Assembly: GCA_963792855.1 (NCBI GenBank)
Contig: CAWBXZ010000008.1
Location: 13,932 to 77,931, forward strand
Direction of reading: 5' to 3'
Source: SG8-40 sp963792855
GTDB lineage: Bacteria > Pseudomonadota > Gammaproteobacteria > Burkholderiales > Eutrophovitaceae
DNA length: 64,000 nucleotides
This document shows positions 17,610 through 26,455 of this stretch, piece after piece. The notes beneath the pieces were generated by a model. The model worked only from the letters and a program-made list of their open reading frames with translations, made no database searches and was not told the DNA's origin. Every line of letters starts with the position of its first letter. Position 1 is the stretch's first letter. The translations under genes and the position numbers were made by a program.

Positions 17610-18917
17610 ATGTCGGCAGGGTTGAACTCGGGGCGCGTGGGCAGGGTTGCAAGTGCGGGGCGCGAAAAATCGCTGGCGCAACGCGTGCGGATACTGGAAT
17701 CCGGCAAGCGCGTGCTGGAACGCGAAGTGGTGCAATACCGTCGTGCTGCGGAGTTGGCGCGCGGCCAGTCGGAAATGCTGATCCAGTCGCTGAATTTTCT
17801 GGCTACCGAGTCGAATCTCGACAAGTTTCTCGGCCATGTGCTGAAAGTCACCGTGCAGCAGATGGGCGGTGTCGGCGGTACCTTGTGGTTTCCCGATCCG
17901 GTTACACGTTCGTCGCGGCTGTACCTTGAATACCTTGACTCGCGCATCATCCCGGCTACCGAATCGCATCACCCCGCGGTGCTGAAACCACCGCCCATCG
18001 GCGGCCGGCCGGTGTCGACTTTCCCGACCGGGCACGCCGAGACCTACGTGCTGTCCGATGAAGTCTCGGGCATGCCGGAAGCGAACCGCGCTTACATCAA
18101 CTCCCTGGGCGTGCACACCCTGTTGACTGTGCCGATGGTGCTGGGGAAAGAGACAGTCGGCTGGATCTGTGTGCGCAGCACCAAGAGCGACCCGGTCGAT
18201 CTCGAGAACAAGATTTTTCTGGCGGAAGCGCTCGCCGGCCAGGCGACACTGGCGGTGCAGATGGCGCGGCTCACCGAACAGGCACGGCAGGCGGCGATTC
18301 TCGAAGAACGCAACCGCATCGCACGCGACATTCATGACACGCTGGCGCAGGGTTTCACCGGTGTCGTGGTGAATCTCGAAGCGGCGAACCGAACGCTGAA
18401 AAAGCACAACGTCGATCTGACGCTGGAGCACATCGAGCATGCGCGCGGCCTGGCGCAAGCCGGACTTGCGGAAGCGCGCTTGTCAGTGCGTGCACTGCGT
18501 CCGGAAGCCCTGCAAGAGGCTGATCTCGCGCACGCGTTGCAGAAACTGTTGCGCCGGTATGAGGCGAGCGGAACGCTGACTGCGACGTTCCAAAGTGCCG
18601 GGGAGAAAATCCCGCTGCCCGACGATGTCGAGAGCGAATTGTTGCGCATTGCGCAGGAGTGTCTGACCAACGTGATCAAGCACGCCGGCGCACAGCAGGT
18701 GGAAATCCGCATGGCGTTCGGGGCTGACACCGTCAGTCTGTCGATTGCCGACGACGGCACCGGGTTTGATCCTCGCGCCCATCACGACGGCTTCGGGCTG
18801 GTTGGCATGCGTGAGCGCGCCGAACGCATAGGCGCGCGCTTGATGGTAAGCAGCCGGCCCGGACACGGCACCCGTATCGAGACGGTGATACCGAAAAGCA
18901 GTCTCGGCCATGCGTGA
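17610..18917 (+). CDS. GAF domain sensor histidine kinase, NarL-system type
   Basis: 435 residues from the ATG at 17610 (CGGAG upstream). An N-terminal coiled coil (about 10-45) leads into a GAF domain (about 55-210). A HisKA_3 dimerisation domain follows with phospho-acceptor His in NRIARDIHDTLAQGFTG, then an HATPase domain with N-box RIAQECLTNVIKHAG, G1 SIADDGTGFDP and G2 FGLVGMRERAERIGARL. No transmembrane helix is seen, so this is a cytosolic sensor of a small ligand, redox or light signal through GAF. Its stop overlaps the response regulator start by 8 bases. Confidence 0.9.
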   Translation: MSAGLNSGRVGRVASAGREKSLAQRVRILESGKRVLEREVVQYRRAAELARGQSEMLIQSLNFLATESNLDKFLGHVLKVTVQQMGGVGGTLWFPDPVTRSSRLYLEYLDSRIIPATESHHPAVLKPPPIGGRPVSTFPTGHAETYVLSDEVSGMPEANRAYINSLGVHTLLTVPMVLGKETVGWICVRSTKSDPVDLENKIFLAEALAGQATLAVQMARLTEQARQAAILEERNRIARDIHDTLAQGFTGVVVNLEAANRTLKKHNVDLTLEHIEHARGLAQAGLAEARLSVRALRPEALQEADLAHALQKLLRRYEASGTLTATFQSAGEKIPLPDDVESELLRIAQECLTNVIKHAGAQQVEIRMAFGADTVSLSIADDGTGFDPRAHHDGFGLVGMRERAERIGARLMVSSRPGHGTRIETVIPKSSLGHA

Positions 18918-19578
18918 CCAGAAGGCAGCAGCGGCATCGGTAAAACCGGCGGCGGCTGGTGCGCCGATTCGTGTGCTGATCGTCGACGATCATTCCGTCG
19001 TGCGGCGCGGGATTGCCGCGATTATCGACATGGAAGATGACGCAATCGTGGTCGGGCAAGCGGGTGACGGCGCCGAGGCAATCGACCTGTGGCGCAAATT
19101 GCAGCCCGATGTGGTGTTGATGGATTTGCGCATGCCGGGTCTGGACGGTGTCGAGGCGATCCGCCGAATTCGCGCGGAGGATGCCGAAGCCGGCATCATC
19201 GTGCTGACCACTTTCGATCATGATGAAGATATTTACGCCGGTTTGCGCGCTGGCGCGAAGGCCTATCTATTGAAGGACGTAGAACCGGAAGAATTGTTCC
19301 GGTGCATCCGGGCAGTGCATGCGGGTGAAGCCTACCTGCAGCCGAAAGTGGCCGCCAAGCTGGCGCAGCGAGTGCAGGAAGAGCCGCTTACCGAGCGCGA
19401 GGAACAGATTCTGAAGCTGCTGGCGGAAGGCAAAAGCAACCGCGCCATCGGAGAAGTGCTGCACATTACCGAGAGCACCGTCAAAAGTCATATGAAAAGC
19501 CTGTTCGTCAAGCTCGATGTAACCAGTCGCGCGGAAGCGATTTCGCTGGCGGCGCGCCGCGGGCTGGTGAAGTTCTAG
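18910..19578 (+). CDS. LuxR/NarL-family response regulator
   Basis: 222 residues. The receiver domain (about 19-135) carries the DD pair in IVDDHSVV, phospho-acceptor Asp in DVVLMDLRMPG, Thr in IVLTTFD and the Lys in KAYLLKDVE. The C-terminal HTH (about 158-220) has LTEREEQILKLLAEGKSN and ITESTVKSHMKSLFVKL. It is the cognate regulator of the overlapping kinase gene. Targets may include the TRAP transporter downstream, but that is inference from position alone. Confidence 0.92.
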   Translation: MRDQKAAAASVKPAAAGAPIRVLIVDDHSVVRRGIAAIIDMEDDAIVVGQAGDGAEAIDLWRKLQPDVVLMDLRMPGLDGVEAIRRIRAEDAEAGIIVLTTFDHDEDIYAGLRAGAKAYLLKDVEPEELFRCIRAVHAGEAYLQPKVAAKLAQRVQEEPLTEREEQILKLLAEGKSNRAIGEVLHITESTVKSHMKSLFVKLDVTSRAEAISLAARRGLVKF

Positions 19579-20034
19579 CACGGTACGTTCGTGAGCGCAG
19601 GTGTTGGCGTTGGAAGGCGCTGGCAACCACGACACGGGAAACCACGACAGACAGTCGCTTCTTCACGCTGATCGAGCGTCAGTCCGGCCGACGTGGCGAT
19701 TGCCTGTTTTGTGTTCACCCGAAAGGGGGAGACGAAGCTCCCGCGAACGAGGCTGGCAATTTCCTTCGTCTGCCGGATACATTGTGATCGTCCGTGGCTG
19801 GACAATCGGTCACGCTGCAGTACAAATCCGCTTGCGCGTTGCCGGGCGGTTTCAGTGCGGCATGACCCGGGGATTTTCTTCCATGAGGGAAGGGGCTTGA
19901 TGCGGAACGGACTTGGCTTTGGAGGAATTGGCCAGCCGCGGCAACGTGGTTTCCTTGACGCGCCGGGAGTGGAGCGCTTCCCGTTCACGAATTCGAGGCT
20001 TACCGGGCGCCGCCGGTAGCCGTATGTTCGCACG
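19579..20034. other. Intergenic region before the TRAP transporter
   Basis: 456 bases. Short frames on both strands show no family resemblance or ribosome-binding site. The region separates the two-component system from the TRAP operon and presumably contains the latter's promoter; no clear operator repeat was seen. Confidence 0.5.
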
Positions 20035-20634
20035 ATGACCCGCTTGCTACGGTTTTCAGGCCTGATTGATGCGGTTAACCGCAAAGTGGGGATCGGTATC
20101 GGCTGGCTGATTCTGGTCATGACCATTGTCAGTGCGTTCAACGCCACATCGCGCAAGCTGTTCAGCGTCAGCTCGAACGCGTTTCTCGAGATCCAGTGGT
20201 ACCTGTTTGCCGCGGTGTTTCTGCTGGCGGCGGGTTATACGTTGCTGTCCAACGAGCATGTGCGCGTCGATATCGTCAACACGCGAATGCCTACGCGCTT
20301 GCGTCTGTGGGTGGAACTGGTTTGTACCGCCGCTTTCCTGCTTCCGTTTGCGCTGCTGGTGCTGTATTACGGCTGGCCATACTTCATGTTGTCCTTCAAC
20401 AGCGGAGAATGGTCGTTGAACGCCGGCGGACTGGCCGTGTGGCCGGTCAAACTTCTGATTCCGGTCAGCTTCCTGTTGCTGTTGCTGCAAGGCGTTTCGC
20501 AGATCATCAAACTCGCGGCAGCGCTGTCAGGGCGTCTTGATGCCGGCCCCCTGCTTGACCGGCACAGTGTCCAGGAAGAAGAAGTCCAGGCAGTACTTTC
20601 GAGGCAGAAGAACGGTGGCGGGGGTGATCGTTGA
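20035..20634 (+). CDS. TRAP transporter small permease subunit (DctQ type)
   Basis: 199 residues, four transmembrane helices, with the DctQ pattern FSVSSNAFLEIQWYLFAAVF and a hydrophobic C-terminal helix SFLLLLLQGVSQIIKL. The charged tail is about 40 residues. DctQ is the small membrane component of tripartite ATP-independent periplasmic transporters. Its stop overlaps the TTG start of the large permease (TTGA), so translation is coupled. With DctM and DctP it forms a complete Na+-driven uptake system for an organic acid. Confidence 0.87.
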   Translation: MTRLLRFSGLIDAVNRKVGIGIGWLILVMTIVSAFNATSRKLFSVSSNAFLEIQWYLFAAVFLLAAGYTLLSNEHVRVDIVNTRMPTRLRLWVELVCTAAFLLPFALLVLYYGWPYFMLSFNSGEWSLNAGGLAVWPVKLLIPVSFLLLLLQGVSQIIKLAAALSGRLDAGPLLDRHSVQEEEVQAVLSRQKNGGGGDR

Positions 20635-22112
20635 GCGCATGGCTGATCGAGTACATCGGCCCCCTGATGTTCGCGGGCCTGGTGCTGTTCCTGTTGATCG
20701 GCTATCCGGTCGCGTTCGCGCTGGCGGCCGTCGGCCTGTTATTCGGCTTCATCGGCATCGAACTGGGACTGCTGCAACCCGAACTGTTGCAAGCATTGCC
20801 GCAGCGCATCTTCGGAATCATGCAGAACGATACGCTGCTTGCGATTCCGTTTTTTACCTTCATGGGGCTGGTGCTGGAACGCAGCGGCATGGCGGAAGAT
20901 CTGCTGGACACGCTCGGCCAGTTGTTTGGCACGTTGCGTGGTGGCTTGGCCTACTCGGTGGTGTTTGTGGGAGCGCTGCTGGCAGCGACGACCGGCGTGG
21001 TGGCGGCGTCGGTGATCGCAATGGGCCTGATCTCGTTGCCGATCATGTTGCGTTACGGCTACGACAAACGACTGGCAACCGGGGCGATCGCCGCATCGGG
21101 CACGCTGGCGCAGATCATCCCGCCGTCGCTGGTGCTGATCGTGATGGCCGACCAGCTTGGCAAGTCCATTGGCGACCTGTACCGGGGTGCGTTGGTACCG
21201 GGATTGTTGCTGATGGCGATGTATGCCGGATATGTGATGCTGGTCAGCATCCTCAAGCCGTCGGCGGCACCCGCGCTGCCGGCTTCGGCGCGCACGCTGC
21301 ACGGCCGGGCACTCTTCAGGCGCGTGCTGTATTCGCTGATTCCACCGGTGGTGCTGATCTTCCTGGTGCTGGGAACGATTTTCCTTGGGGTCGCCACGCC
21401 CACGGAAGGCGGCGCGATGGGCGCTTGCGGTGCACTGGTTCTGGCTGCCCTGCGGCGCCGGCTGTCGTTGAAAGTATTGCGCCAGTCAATGGATACCACG
21501 GCGAAACTGTCCTGTTTCGTGATGTTCATCCTGATCGGTTCGACGGTGTTCGGTCTGGTGTTTCGCAGTGTGAACGGCGACCTGTGGGTGGAGCATTTGC
21601 TGACCGGATTGCCGGGCGGTGCGATCGGTTTTCTGATCGTGGTGAACGTGATGGTGTTTTTGCTCGCGTTCTTTCTCGATTACTTCGAGTTGGCCTTCAT
21701 TATCGTGCCGCTGTTGGCGCCGGTAGCGGAAAAACTCGGAATCGACCTGGTCTGGTTCGGTGTGCTTCTGAGCGTAAACATGCAGACCTCGTTTTTGCAC
21801 CCGCCCTTCGGGTTCGCGCTGTTTTATCTGCGCAGCGTCGCGCCGAAGCAAGTCAGGACCGCAGACATCTATCGTGGGGCGATACCGTTTTTGTGTATTC
21901 AGCTGTTCATGGTTGGTTTGCTGATTGCATTTCCGCAGTTGGCGACGGTAGACCGGCACGATTTCGACAATACGCCGGCGGTGCGGCTCGACGTGCCGGT
22001 GAGCAACGATTTCGAATCGGCGCCGACCGTGTTTGAAGTGCGCCCGGAAGACCTCATCAACTACTGGGGCCCTGCCGATGGCAGCGATGGTCCGGACAGA
22101 GAGAAACCTTGA
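20631..22112 (+). CDS. TRAP transporter large permease subunit (DctM type)
   Basis: 493 residues, about twelve transmembrane helices. The start is a TTG overlapping the dctQ stop, with GGCGGGGGTGA upstream. Family features are the N-terminal LIGYPVAFALAAVGLLFG, the loop RIFGIMQNDTLLAIPFFTFMG, SGTLAQIIPPSLVLIVMA and the C-terminal MQTSFLHPPFGFALFYLRSV. The sequence resembles the FcbT3-type branch of large permeases that import aromatic or other carboxylates. A ~60-residue hydrophilic tail after the last helix is longer than usual. Its stop overlaps the binding-protein start. Confidence 0.9.
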   Translation: MSAWLIEYIGPLMFAGLVLFLLIGYPVAFALAAVGLLFGFIGIELGLLQPELLQALPQRIFGIMQNDTLLAIPFFTFMGLVLERSGMAEDLLDTLGQLFGTLRGGLAYSVVFVGALLAATTGVVAASVIAMGLISLPIMLRYGYDKRLATGAIAASGTLAQIIPPSLVLIVMADQLGKSIGDLYRGALVPGLLLMAMYAGYVMLVSILKPSAAPALPASARTLHGRALFRRVLYSLIPPVVLIFLVLGTIFLGVATPTEGGAMGACGALVLAALRRRLSLKVLRQSMDTTAKLSCFVMFILIGSTVFGLVFRSVNGDLWVEHLLTGLPGGAIGFLIVVNVMVFLLAFFLDYFELAFIIVPLLAPVAEKLGIDLVWFGVLLSVNMQTSFLHPPFGFALFYLRSVAPKQVRTADIYRGAIPFLCIQLFMVGLLIAFPQLATVDRHDFDNTPAVRLDVPVSNDFESAPTVFEVRPEDLINYWGPADGSDGPDREKP

Positions 22113-23209
22113 TGAAAAGAAGAAATTTCCTGAAACGAGCCGGTGCGAGTGCTGCCATCGCAGGTTCCGCGCTGGCAGCACCCGCAGTTGCGCAGTCGCT
22201 GCCGGCGATTCGTTGGCGGATGGCGTCGAGTTTCCCGAAAAGCCTTGACAACATATTCGGTGCCGCCGAACTGCTTGCATCGCGGCTCAGTGTGCTGACG
22301 GAAGGCAAATTCGAGATTCGTGTATTTGCCGGCGGTGAGCTGGTGCCCGGCTTCGGTGTGCTCGACGCTTGCGAGCAGGGCACGGTCGAATGCGGACAGA
22401 CCCAGGGCTTCTATTACATCGGCATGAACAAGGCCTTCGCCTTCGACAGCGCCTTGCCGTTCGGACTGAATTCGCGCATGCAGAACGCGTGGTTGTATGA
22501 CGGCGGCGGTTTGAAAATGATTCGGGAGTTGTATCGGGAACACAACACAATTATTTTCCCGGCGGGCAATACCGGAGTGCAGATGGGTGGTTGGTGGCGC
22601 GAAGAGATCGCGGATATCGCCGATCTGCGCGGCAGGAAGGTGCGCATTCCCGGAATTGCCGGCGAGATCATGGCGCGCCTCGGTGCGGTACCGCAAAGCA
22701 TCCCGGGCAGTGACATTTATCCGTCGCTGGAGAAAGGCACCATCGATGCCGCGGAGTGGGTAGGGCCTTACGACGATGAAAAGCTCGGTTTCTATCGCGT
22801 CGCTCCGCATTACTATTTTCCCGGCTGGTGGGAAGGTTCGTCGTGTATCTCGTTTCTCGTCAATCTTGGTGAGTGGAACAAGCTGCCGAAGGCTTATCAG
22901 GAAGCATTCGAGATGGCGGCTGCCGAAGCAAATGTGCGCATGGTGGCTGCATACGACGCGAAGAATCCCCCGGCACTGGCGCGTCTCGTACAACAAGGCG
23001 TGATGTTGCACCCGTACCCGAAGGACATCATGACTGCGGCGCTGGATGCGGCGCATGCGCTCTACGAGGAGGAGTCCGCGGCGAACCCGACGTTCCGGCG
23101 TTTCTATCAGTCGTGGAAGGTGTTCCGCTATGCGCAGTACCAGTGGTACCGGATTGCTGAAGCGTCTTTCAGCAACTTCATGGCCGGTCAGCAACTGCCA
23201 TTCAGATGA
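22112..23209 (+). CDS. TRAP transporter periplasmic substrate-binding protein (DctP/FcbT1 type, Tat signal)
   Basis: 365 residues from the ATG at 22112, overlapping the dctM stop (TGATG). The N-terminus MKRRNFLKRAGASAAIAGSA is a Tat-type signal. The body matches the TRAP P-subunits of the TakP/FcbT1 group: RWRMASSFPKSLDNIFGAA, IRVFAGGELVPGFGVLDA, and RGRKVRIPGIAGEIMARLGA, which contains the Arg that binds substrate carboxylates. This completes the TRAP system. Ligands of the group include 2-oxoacids, mannitol-type compounds and 4-chlorobenzoate; the one here is unknown. Confidence 0.9.
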   Translation: MKRRNFLKRAGASAAIAGSALAAPAVAQSLPAIRWRMASSFPKSLDNIFGAAELLASRLSVLTEGKFEIRVFAGGELVPGFGVLDACEQGTVECGQTQGFYYIGMNKAFAFDSALPFGLNSRMQNAWLYDGGGLKMIRELYREHNTIIFPAGNTGVQMGGWWREEIADIADLRGRKVRIPGIAGEIMARLGAVPQSIPGSDIYPSLEKGTIDAAEWVGPYDDEKLGFYRVAPHYYFPGWWEGSSCISFLVNLGEWNKLPKAYQEAFEMAAAEANVRMVAAYDAKNPPALARLVQQGVMLHPYPKDIMTAALDAAHALYEEESAANPTFRRFYQSWKVFRYAQYQWYRIAEASFSNFMAGQQLPFR

Positions 23210-23363
23210 TGCTGCCGGCAACAAGGGACGTAGGCAAGTGTGTGCAAATCAGGGCTGAACCGGTTCGTTGCTGTAGCCGGTTGGAGGTTTACTCTGGATT
23301 GGCCCGCCAGACGGAAGTCAGGGATCGTAATCTTTTCGCAACCTGTATGGAGGTCTTGCAGCA

Positions 23364-23840
23364 ATGGCACAACTAAGCATTAATGGTCAAAGTTATTTTT
23401 CCGATTCACCACCCGACACGCCGCTGCTCTGGGTGATCCGTGAGGAGTTGCAGCTGACCGGTACCAAGTACGGTTGCGGCATCGGAATGTGTGGTTCATG
23501 CACCGTGCATGTGAATGGTCAACCGGTTCGTTCGTGCTCGGTGGCGGTAGGCGACGTCGTCGATGGTTCGGTCATCACGACTATCGAAGGGCTTGACCCG
23601 GGAGATTCGCATCCGGTGCAGCAGGCCTGGATCGAGAAAGAAGTGCCGCAGTGCGGCTACTGCCAGTCGGGGCAGATCATGCAGGCGGCGGCGCTGCTGG
23701 CAATCAATCCCAAACCGAGCAGTGAGGAAATCGTGGCTCATATGAACGGCAACATCTGCCGTTGCGCCACCTATTCGCGCATTGTCGATGCCGTGCATCG
23801 CGCTGCGGAACTGATGAAAGAGGATGCCACCAATGTCTGA
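23364..23840 (+). CDS. (2Fe-2S)-binding small subunit, IorA-like
   Basis: 158 residues with two 2Fe-2S clusters: a plant-ferredoxin-type N-domain with GCGIGMCGSCTVHVNG and the all-helical second domain with QCGYCQSGQIMQAAALL and NICRCATYSRI. This is the electron-transfer subunit of molybdenum hydroxylases of the isoquinoline 1-oxidoreductase (IorAB) class. No signal peptide, consistent with export in complex with the Tat-bearing large subunit. GGAGG precedes the ATG, and the stop lies just past the next gene's start, so the pair is translationally coupled. Confidence 0.92.
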   Translation: MAQLSINGQSYFSDSPPDTPLLWVIREELQLTGTKYGCGIGMCGSCTVHVNGQPVRSCSVAVGDVVDGSVITTIEGLDPGDSHPVQQAWIEKEVPQCGYCQSGQIMQAAALLAINPKPSSEEIVAHMNGNICRCATYSRIVDAVHRAAELMKEDATNV

Positions 23841-26301
23841 TATCAAAACTCCCGCGCAAACGAGTTCCGAACAGGGCGTGACGCGGCGCGATTTTCTGGT
23901 CCGCTCCGCGGTAATTGCCGGCAGCGGTTTCCTGAGTGTCGGGTTGCCCGGCCTGGTTGCGAGCAAGGAAGCGCAAGCCGCGATCGGCGGACAGGCGTTT
24001 ACGCCTTCAATCTGGTTCACGATGACACCCGACGGCAAGACCACCATGCACATCGTCAAGGCGGAGATGGGGCAGCATATCGGCACCGGTCTCGCGCAGG
24101 TGATCGCAGAAGAACTGGAAGTGGACTGGAACGATGTGCGGCTGGATACACCGGTTGAGAGCGTCGAGAATTTCTCAATCTATGGTCTGGCCTACACGGT
24201 CAACAGCGGCAGTATCACGACCGAATTCGACCGGATTGCGCGCGCAGGCGCGGCCGGCCGCATCGCATTGACCGAAGCGGGCGCGAAGCTGCTCAAGGCA
24301 GATGTCAACGACTGCTACGCCGAGAAGAGCCGTGTGATAGACAAGCGTTCCGGTCGCTCGATAACTTACGGTGAAATTCTGCAAAAAGTCACGATTGACC
24401 GTAAGTTTTCCTATCCTGGCGATTTCAGAAAGATCGCGCTGAAAAAACGCGGCGATTACAAGCTTGTCGGCCAATCGGTGCCGTCGCTCGATATTCCGGC
24501 GAAGACCAACGGCAAAGCGAAGTACGGTATCGACGTGTTTTTGCCGAACATGGCCTACGGTGCACTGGTGATTCCGCGCACACGCTACGCGTCGAAAGTG
24601 GTGAGCATTGATGACTCGGAGGCTCGCAAGATTCCGGGTTTCATCAAGGCGGTCAAGATCGATAACGCGCTTGGCAAGTGCACCGGATGGGTGGTGGCAG
24701 TTGCAGACCGCTTCCCGACGGCGATGAAGGCGGCCAAGGCGCTGAAGGTCAAGTACGACGCAGGGCCATACGCGAAACTCGACAGTGCCGAGTTGCTCAA
24801 GCAGTACAAGGCGCTGGCAAAGGACGAAGAGCAGAGCCGGGCGTGGGTGTTGGAAGGCGACGTCGACCAGGGATTCGGCAAAGCGGACAAGGTGGTCGAG
24901 GTCGAATACACCACGGACATGGTTTGCCATGCAACGATGGAGCCGCTGAATGCAACGGTTCAGCACACCAACGGCGAGTGGCACGTTCACGTCGGCACGC
25001 AAAGCACGTCGTTTGCACGTATGACACTCACTGGCTACCTCTCCACGGTGCTGGGCCAGAAGCCGGAAGACCTGAAAATTTACGTGCATAACTATCTGCT
25101 CGGCGGCGGCTTCGGCGGCAAGCAGGATTACGACGATATCCTGGCGGCGGCGTATTGCGTCAAGGAAGTCGGCCGTCCCGTCAAGCTGATCCATACGCGC
25201 GAGTCCAACTTCGCAACAAGCTTTGCGCGCACGCCGACTTATCACAAGGTCAAGGGCGGGCTCAAGGACGGAAAACTGATGGCGATGAATCAGGATATCG
25301 TCTGCGGCTGGATGGGGGCGCGCTTCGGTGTCGGCAGAAAGTACGGTTCGGACTGGTTGCAGCTCGATTCGGTTGATGCCAAGAAAGAGGACATCGATCA
25401 GTGGTCGATCGGTGGCAGCGATCACTGGTATGACGTGAGCAATCACCGCGTGCGTGCCTGGAACCACGACATGACCACCTGGGCAGTGCAGGCGTCGGCG
25501 TTGCGCACCGTGTCCAACTCGTACAACGTTTTTGTTGTCGAGTCGTTCATGGACGAAATGGCGTACGCGGCGGGGCGCGATCCGCTCGAGTTCCGGCTGT
25601 CGATGCTCAACGGCAAAGGCGGCAACCGTGGTATTCCCAATACCGGATATGCGCCGGGGACGTCTTCGGACTACTACATGGACCGGCTGTGGATTTCCTT
25701 GCCGTGGGCGCAAGAGGACAGCTGGATTCCCTACGAGTCCGCTACGGTTGGTGGTGCATTGCGGCTGGCGAACTGCCTGCGCGTGGCCGCCGGCAAGGCG
25801 GGTTGGGGAAGCAGGGATTTACCGCCCAACACCGGTCTTGGCATTGCGGTCACTGCGGCCGAGGAACGCCAGAGCCCGACCTGGGTTGCCGGCATTGCCG
25901 AAGTCACGGTCGATCCGAAGACGGGCTCATTCACCATTAACCGTCTGACGATCGCGATGAATCCCGGCACGGTGGTCAATCCGCAGGCTGTCGATGCGCA
26001 AATTCGTGGCTCTGTACTGTGGGGCGCAAGCCAGATAATGGGGGAGCGGCTCACGCTGAAGGACGGAAGCTTCCAGCAGAGCAATTACCACCAGTACACG
26101 CCGATCCGGTTGTCACAGACACCGAAAATCGACGTAACCCTCATCGCCTCGGACCATCATCCGAGCGGTGTCGGTGAGCCGGCTGCCACTGTGGTTGCAC
26201 CTGCGGTAGCCAACGCGATCTACAACGCAGTCGGAGCCCGGGTGCGGCACATGCCGATTTCACCCGACGCGGTATTGCAGGCGATGAAGAAGAAGGCTTG
26301 A
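23833..26301 (+). CDS. Molybdopterin-binding dehydrogenase large subunit, IorB-like
   Basis: 822 residues from the ATG at 23833 (AGAGGA upstream). A Tat signal (TRRDFLVRSAVIAGSGF) leads to a molybdenum-hydroxylase large chain: IVKAEMGQHIGTGLAQVIAE, NYLLGGGFGGKQDY and the C-terminal PSGVGEPAATVVAPAVANA with the catalytic Glu. It pairs with the IorA-like subunit to oxidise a heterocycle or aldehyde and is probably periplasmic. A close relative is the partial gene at window position 2-1222. The coupled TRAP transporter upstream could supply the substrate, though a 154-base gap separates them. Confidence 0.92.
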   Translation: MSDIKTPAQTSSEQGVTRRDFLVRSAVIAGSGFLSVGLPGLVASKEAQAAIGGQAFTPSIWFTMTPDGKTTMHIVKAEMGQHIGTGLAQVIAEELEVDWNDVRLDTPVESVENFSIYGLAYTVNSGSITTEFDRIARAGAAGRIALTEAGAKLLKADVNDCYAEKSRVIDKRSGRSITYGEILQKVTIDRKFSYPGDFRKIALKKRGDYKLVGQSVPSLDIPAKTNGKAKYGIDVFLPNMAYGALVIPRTRYASKVVSIDDSEARKIPGFIKAVKIDNALGKCTGWVVAVADRFPTAMKAAKALKVKYDAGPYAKLDSAELLKQYKALAKDEEQSRAWVLEGDVDQGFGKADKVVEVEYTTDMVCHATMEPLNATVQHTNGEWHVHVGTQSTSFARMTLTGYLSTVLGQKPEDLKIYVHNYLLGGGFGGKQDYDDILAAAYCVKEVGRPVKLIHTRESNFATSFARTPTYHKVKGGLKDGKLMAMNQDIVCGWMGARFGVGRKYGSDWLQLDSVDAKKEDIDQWSIGGSDHWYDVSNHRVRAWNHDMTTWAVQASALRTVSNSYNVFVVESFMDEMAYAAGRDPLEFRLSMLNGKGGNRGIPNTGYAPGTSSDYYMDRLWISLPWAQEDSWIPYESATVGGALRLANCLRVAAGKAGWGSRDLPPNTGLGIAVTAAEERQSPTWVAGIAEVTVDPKTGSFTINRLTIAMNPGTVVNPQAVDAQIRGSVLWGASQIMGERLTLKDGSFQQSNYHQYTPIRLSQTPKIDVTLIASDHHPSGVGEPAATVVAPAVANAIYNAVGARVRHMPISPDAVLQAMKKKA

Positions 26302-26312
26302 CCTGTATCGGT

Positions 26313-26341
26313 GACTCCCTCGAGAAGATTTCGAGGGAGTC
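26313..26341 (+). terminator. Hairpin after the iorAB-like operon
   Basis: A perfect 11-bp stem, GACTCCCTCGA paired with TCGAGGGAGTC, with a 7-base loop, starts 11 bases after the stop. There is no T-run behind it, so it may be a weak terminator or an mRNA 3'-end stabiliser. Confidence 0.6.
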
Positions 26342-26381
26342 ATGCCTTTGTTGGTTGTAGTGAACCCAGATGAAGTGGCGG

Positions 26382-26402
26382 CCGGAGAGCATTGCTCTCC
26401 GG
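26382..26402 (+). terminator. Second hairpin before the amidase gene
   Basis: A 9-bp perfect stem, CCGGAGAGC paired with GCTCTCCGG around an ATT loop, 40 bases beyond the first hairpin and 54 bases before the amidase start. It also lacks a T-run. The tandem arrangement suggests a terminator pair or a processing site between two transcripts. Confidence 0.5.
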
Positions 26403-26455
26403 CAGGCTGCTTCGTGCGCTGAACAACTGGTTTTTCGGATACAAGGAAGCGAGCG

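Noticed and set aside
19575..20156. 193-codon minus-strand ORF
   Set aside because: Overlaps the response regulator end and dctQ start, has no domain and no ribosome-binding site.
20537..22036. 499-codon plus-strand ORF
   Set aside because: Alternative frame of the DctM gene; the DctM frame has the transmembrane pattern and family motifs.
22061..23224. 387-codon minus-strand ORF
   Set aside because: Antisense of the TRAP binding-protein gene.
24175..25713. 512-codon minus-strand ORF
   Set aside because: Antisense shadow of the IorB-like gene; no domain and a His/Arg-rich composition typical of reverse-frame translation.
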